NCBI GenBank assembly: GCA_007132315.1 | Contig: SLOW01000306.1 | Span: 1-6,393 of the forward strand | DNA length: 6,393 nucleotides | Origin: Opitutales bacterium | GTDB taxonomy: Bacteria; Verrucomicrobiota; Verrucomicrobiia; Opitutales; T3Sed10-336 | Direction: 5' to 3' | Shown: piece by piece, positions 4,928 to 6,393 of the stretch | How positions within the stretch are numbered: the stretch's first letter is position 1 | How the letters are laid out: each line of letters starts with the position of its first letter | Made by a program: the position numbers and the translations under genes | The notes under the pieces: generated by a model | What the model was told of the DNA's origin: nothing | Databases searched by the model: none | The model's input: only the letters and a program-made list of their open reading frames with translations

Positions 4928-6124
4928 ATGGATTATCGCAGCGAATCGATCAACCAGCGTTTCCGGGTGGATTTCGGCTATCGGGTGCATTTCACCGAAG
5001 ACGTGTTCGCGCCCGGCAACGCGTTGCTGGAGGAGGTGTTGCGGCCGCCCTGGCCGGGGGAGCCGGCCAAGGTGTTGTTCGTGCTGGATGCCGGCCTGGC
5101 CGCGGCGCGGCCGGAGTTGGCCGGGCGCATGCGGGATTACGTCGAGTCGCGAGCGGCGCTGCGCGCGCCCTTGCCGGAACCCCTGTTGGTGCCCGGCGGC
5201 GAGGAAGTCAAGAACCGGGGTCGTCACACCGCACGCATTCTCGCCGCGATCGACCGGGCGGGCCTCGACCGGCATGCGTACGTGGTTGTGGCGGGCGGGG
5301 GCGCGGTGCTCGACGCGGCCGGTCTGGCGGCCGCCACGGCGCACCGCGGGATCCGGCTGGTCCGTCTGCCCAGCACCGTCCTGGCCCAGAACGACGCCGG
5401 TGTCGGGGTGAAGACCGGAATCAACGCCTTCGGGAAGAAGAATTTCCTCGGCACGTTTTCCCCGCCCCACGTCGTCATCAACGATTTCGGATTCCTGCGC
5501 ACCCTCGACGCCGCCGGTTGGCGGGCGGGCATTTCGGAGGCGGTAAAGGTGGCGTTGCTCAAGGACCCCGTTTTTTTCGATTTTCTCGAAGACGCCGCGG
5601 AGCGCCTGCGCGAGCGCGACGAAGACGCGATGCGTTACCTGGTCCGCCGCTGCGCCGAGCTCCACCTGAGTCACATCTCGACCTGCGGCGATCCGTTCGA
5701 AACGGGCTCCTCCCGGCCGTTGGACTTCGGTCACTGGTCGGCCCACAAACTCGAAGCGCTTACCGGTTACCGGCTGGCTCACGGTGACGCGGTGGCGATC
5801 GGCCTGGCTCTCGACGTGACGTATTGTCGGTTGGCCGGGTGGCTGAGCGAGCCGGTGCGCGCGCGGATTCTCGGCGTGTTGAAGCGGTCCGGATTTTCGC
5901 TGTTTGTTTCCGAACTGGTCCGCGGCCCCGCCGATGCCTCCGATCCGAACTCGCTCCTGCACGGCCTGGAGGAATTCCGCGAGCATCTCGGCGGCCGTCT
6001 GACCCTGATGATGCTCGCGGGCATCGGAGAGGGGCGCGAAGTCAACGAGATCGATCGCGACCTGATGCGCCGCTCGGTCCGGATCCTCGAACAGGATGCT
6101 TCTCAAGCCGCCGATCATGCCTGA
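4928..6124 (+). CDS. eboD: EboD-like sugar phosphate cyclase (3-dehydroquinate synthase family)
   Basis: A 398-residue member of the dehydroquinate synthase/sugar phosphate cyclase superfamily, longer than typical AroB (about 360). These NAD- and metal-dependent cytoplasmic enzymes cyclise C7 sugar phosphates. PGGEEVKN (89-96) and GGGAVLDAAG (123-132) form the NAD-binding part. LPSTVLAQNDAGVGVKTGIN (147-166) and GKKNFLGTF (169-177) follow the family pattern. The three metal ligands appear conserved: Glu204 in AGISEAVK, His269 in DFGHW and His285 in HGDAVAIG. Where 3-dehydroquinate synthases have an N-x-G-H sequence, this protein has D-F-G-H (Asp266). The VLAQNDAGVGVKTGINAFGK and SSRPLDFGHWSAHKLE segments match the EboD type that I know from ebo clusters, so I call it EboD rather than AroB. 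ATG 4928 is used; a TTG at 4922 is possible. It is divergent from the eboC-like gene and followed by no further gene in the window. Substrate and product are unknown. Confidence 0.88.
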   Translation: MDYRSESINQRFRVDFGYRVHFTEDVFAPGNALLEEVLRPPWPGEPAKVLFVLDAGLAAARPELAGRMRDYVESRAALRAPLPEPLLVPGGEEVKNRGRHTARILAAIDRAGLDRHAYVVVAGGGAVLDAAGLAAATAHRGIRLVRLPSTVLAQNDAGVGVKTGINAFGKKNFLGTFSPPHVVINDFGFLRTLDAAGWRAGISEAVKVALLKDPVFFDFLEDAAERLRERDEDAMRYLVRRCAELHLSHISTCGDPFETGSSRPLDFGHWSAHKLEALTGYRLAHGDAVAIGLALDVTYCRLAGWLSEPVRARILGVLKRSGFSLFVSELVRGPADASDPNSLLHGLEEFREHLGGRLTLMMLAGIGEGREVNEIDRDLMRRSVRILEQDASQAADHA

Positions 6125-6144
6125 CCACGGCGCTGGCCGGTATC

Positions 6145-6165
6145 CGGGCGATTCCGGTTCGCCCG
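6145..6165 (+). terminator. Weak hairpin after the eboD-like gene
   Basis: CGGGCGA (6145-6151) and TCGCCCG (6159-6165) make a perfect 7-bp stem with a seven-base loop, starting 20 bases after the eboD stop. A TCTTTT run follows, but only after eight intervening bases, so this is at best a suboptimal intrinsic terminator. It supports eboD being the last gene of its transcript. Confidence 0.35.
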
Positions 6166-6393
6166 AACCAGGGTCTTTTCATTGGACGGCTGCAAGCCGC
6201 AAAAAAAGGCAATTGAAAGTGAGAATTTGAGATTTGAAATAAAACGATGATTTTGAATGGGAGAACCGTTAGAACGAAAATACCGTAATTCGACTCCAGA
6301 TTCGTGCGTATTTATCTATCCATTGAATTCGGGACCTTTATGCTCTTATCTTGCGATGAAATTTCCTCCGTGAGCCCTCTGTCGGAATCAGCC
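6166..6393. other. AT-rich non-coding tail
   Basis: No convincing gene is visible on either strand. From 6201 to the end, hand-counted G+C is 75 of 193 bases (about 39%), far below the coding DNA to the left. It includes an A7 run (6201-6207) preceded by a small 5-bp stem (6187-6199), and short ATTTGA/TTTGAAA-type repeats at 6225-6240. A - strand frame is open from the edge (6392) to a stop at 6312-6314. It could be the end of a gene lying outside, but its 26 residues are not recognisable. Confidence 0.5.

Noticed and set aside
4805..6118. Long - strand ORF (437 codons) opposite the eboD-like gene
   Set aside because: The + strand protein has all cyclase motifs; the antisense translation shows no family motif and reflects codon bias.
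6187..6207. Small stem followed by A7, as a terminator
   Set aside because: On the + strand the run is A, not T, and on the - strand the T-run comes before the stem, so it cannot act as an intrinsic terminator in either direction.

Overview
The window is a GC-rich, gene-dense piece of a bacterial chromosome with six confident coding sequences, plus the last codons of a seventh. Coding DNA is high in G+C. The last ~190 bases fall to about 39% G+C by hand count. The gene set (bacterial succinyl-CoA ligase, an RDD membrane protein, a two-component protein, a CysK-like enzyme and two ebo-type genes) fits a free-living Gram-negative bacterium. I lean towards the Planctomycetes/Verrucomicrobia/Kiritimatiellota group or a GC-rich proteobacterium, but no marker here fixes the taxon.

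Left part (1-2646, all + strand): the end of sucC, then sucD, an RDD-family membrane protein that starts on the sucD stop (ATGA overlap), and a soluble receiver-like/histidine-kinase protein that overlaps the RDD gene by 38 bases. This looks like one transcription unit in which a TCA-cycle enzyme is followed by two translationally coupled genes of unknown role. A perfect 13-bp inverted repeat sits in the first 21 codons of the RDD gene.

Middle part (2716-3729, +): a PLP-dependent cysteine synthase-family enzyme, 69 bases after the kinase and with its own good ribosome binding site. It converges on the next gene. A hairpin at 3819-3839 lies between them.

Right part (3858-6124): two divergent genes that I recognise as members of the ebo cluster. 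On the - strand is a UbiA-superfamily membrane prenyltransferase of the EboC type. On the + strand is a 3-dehydroquinate-synthase-like sugar phosphate cyclase of the EboD type. They share a 158-base intergenic region that contains a near-consensus sigma-54-like site pointing at eboC. ebo clusters in cyanobacteria, eustigmatophyte algal plastids and several other bacterial phyla are usually co-directional and carry further genes (eboA, B, E, F). None of those is present here. This isolated divergent pair is the most interesting part of the window: two unusual enzymes with altered active-site motifs that probably act in one uncharacterised cyclitol/prenyl pathway. eboC also carries a ten-G run in its coding strand, which could be a slippage site.

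The right end (6125-6393) holds no convincing gene, only a weak hairpin after eboD and AT-rich DNA.
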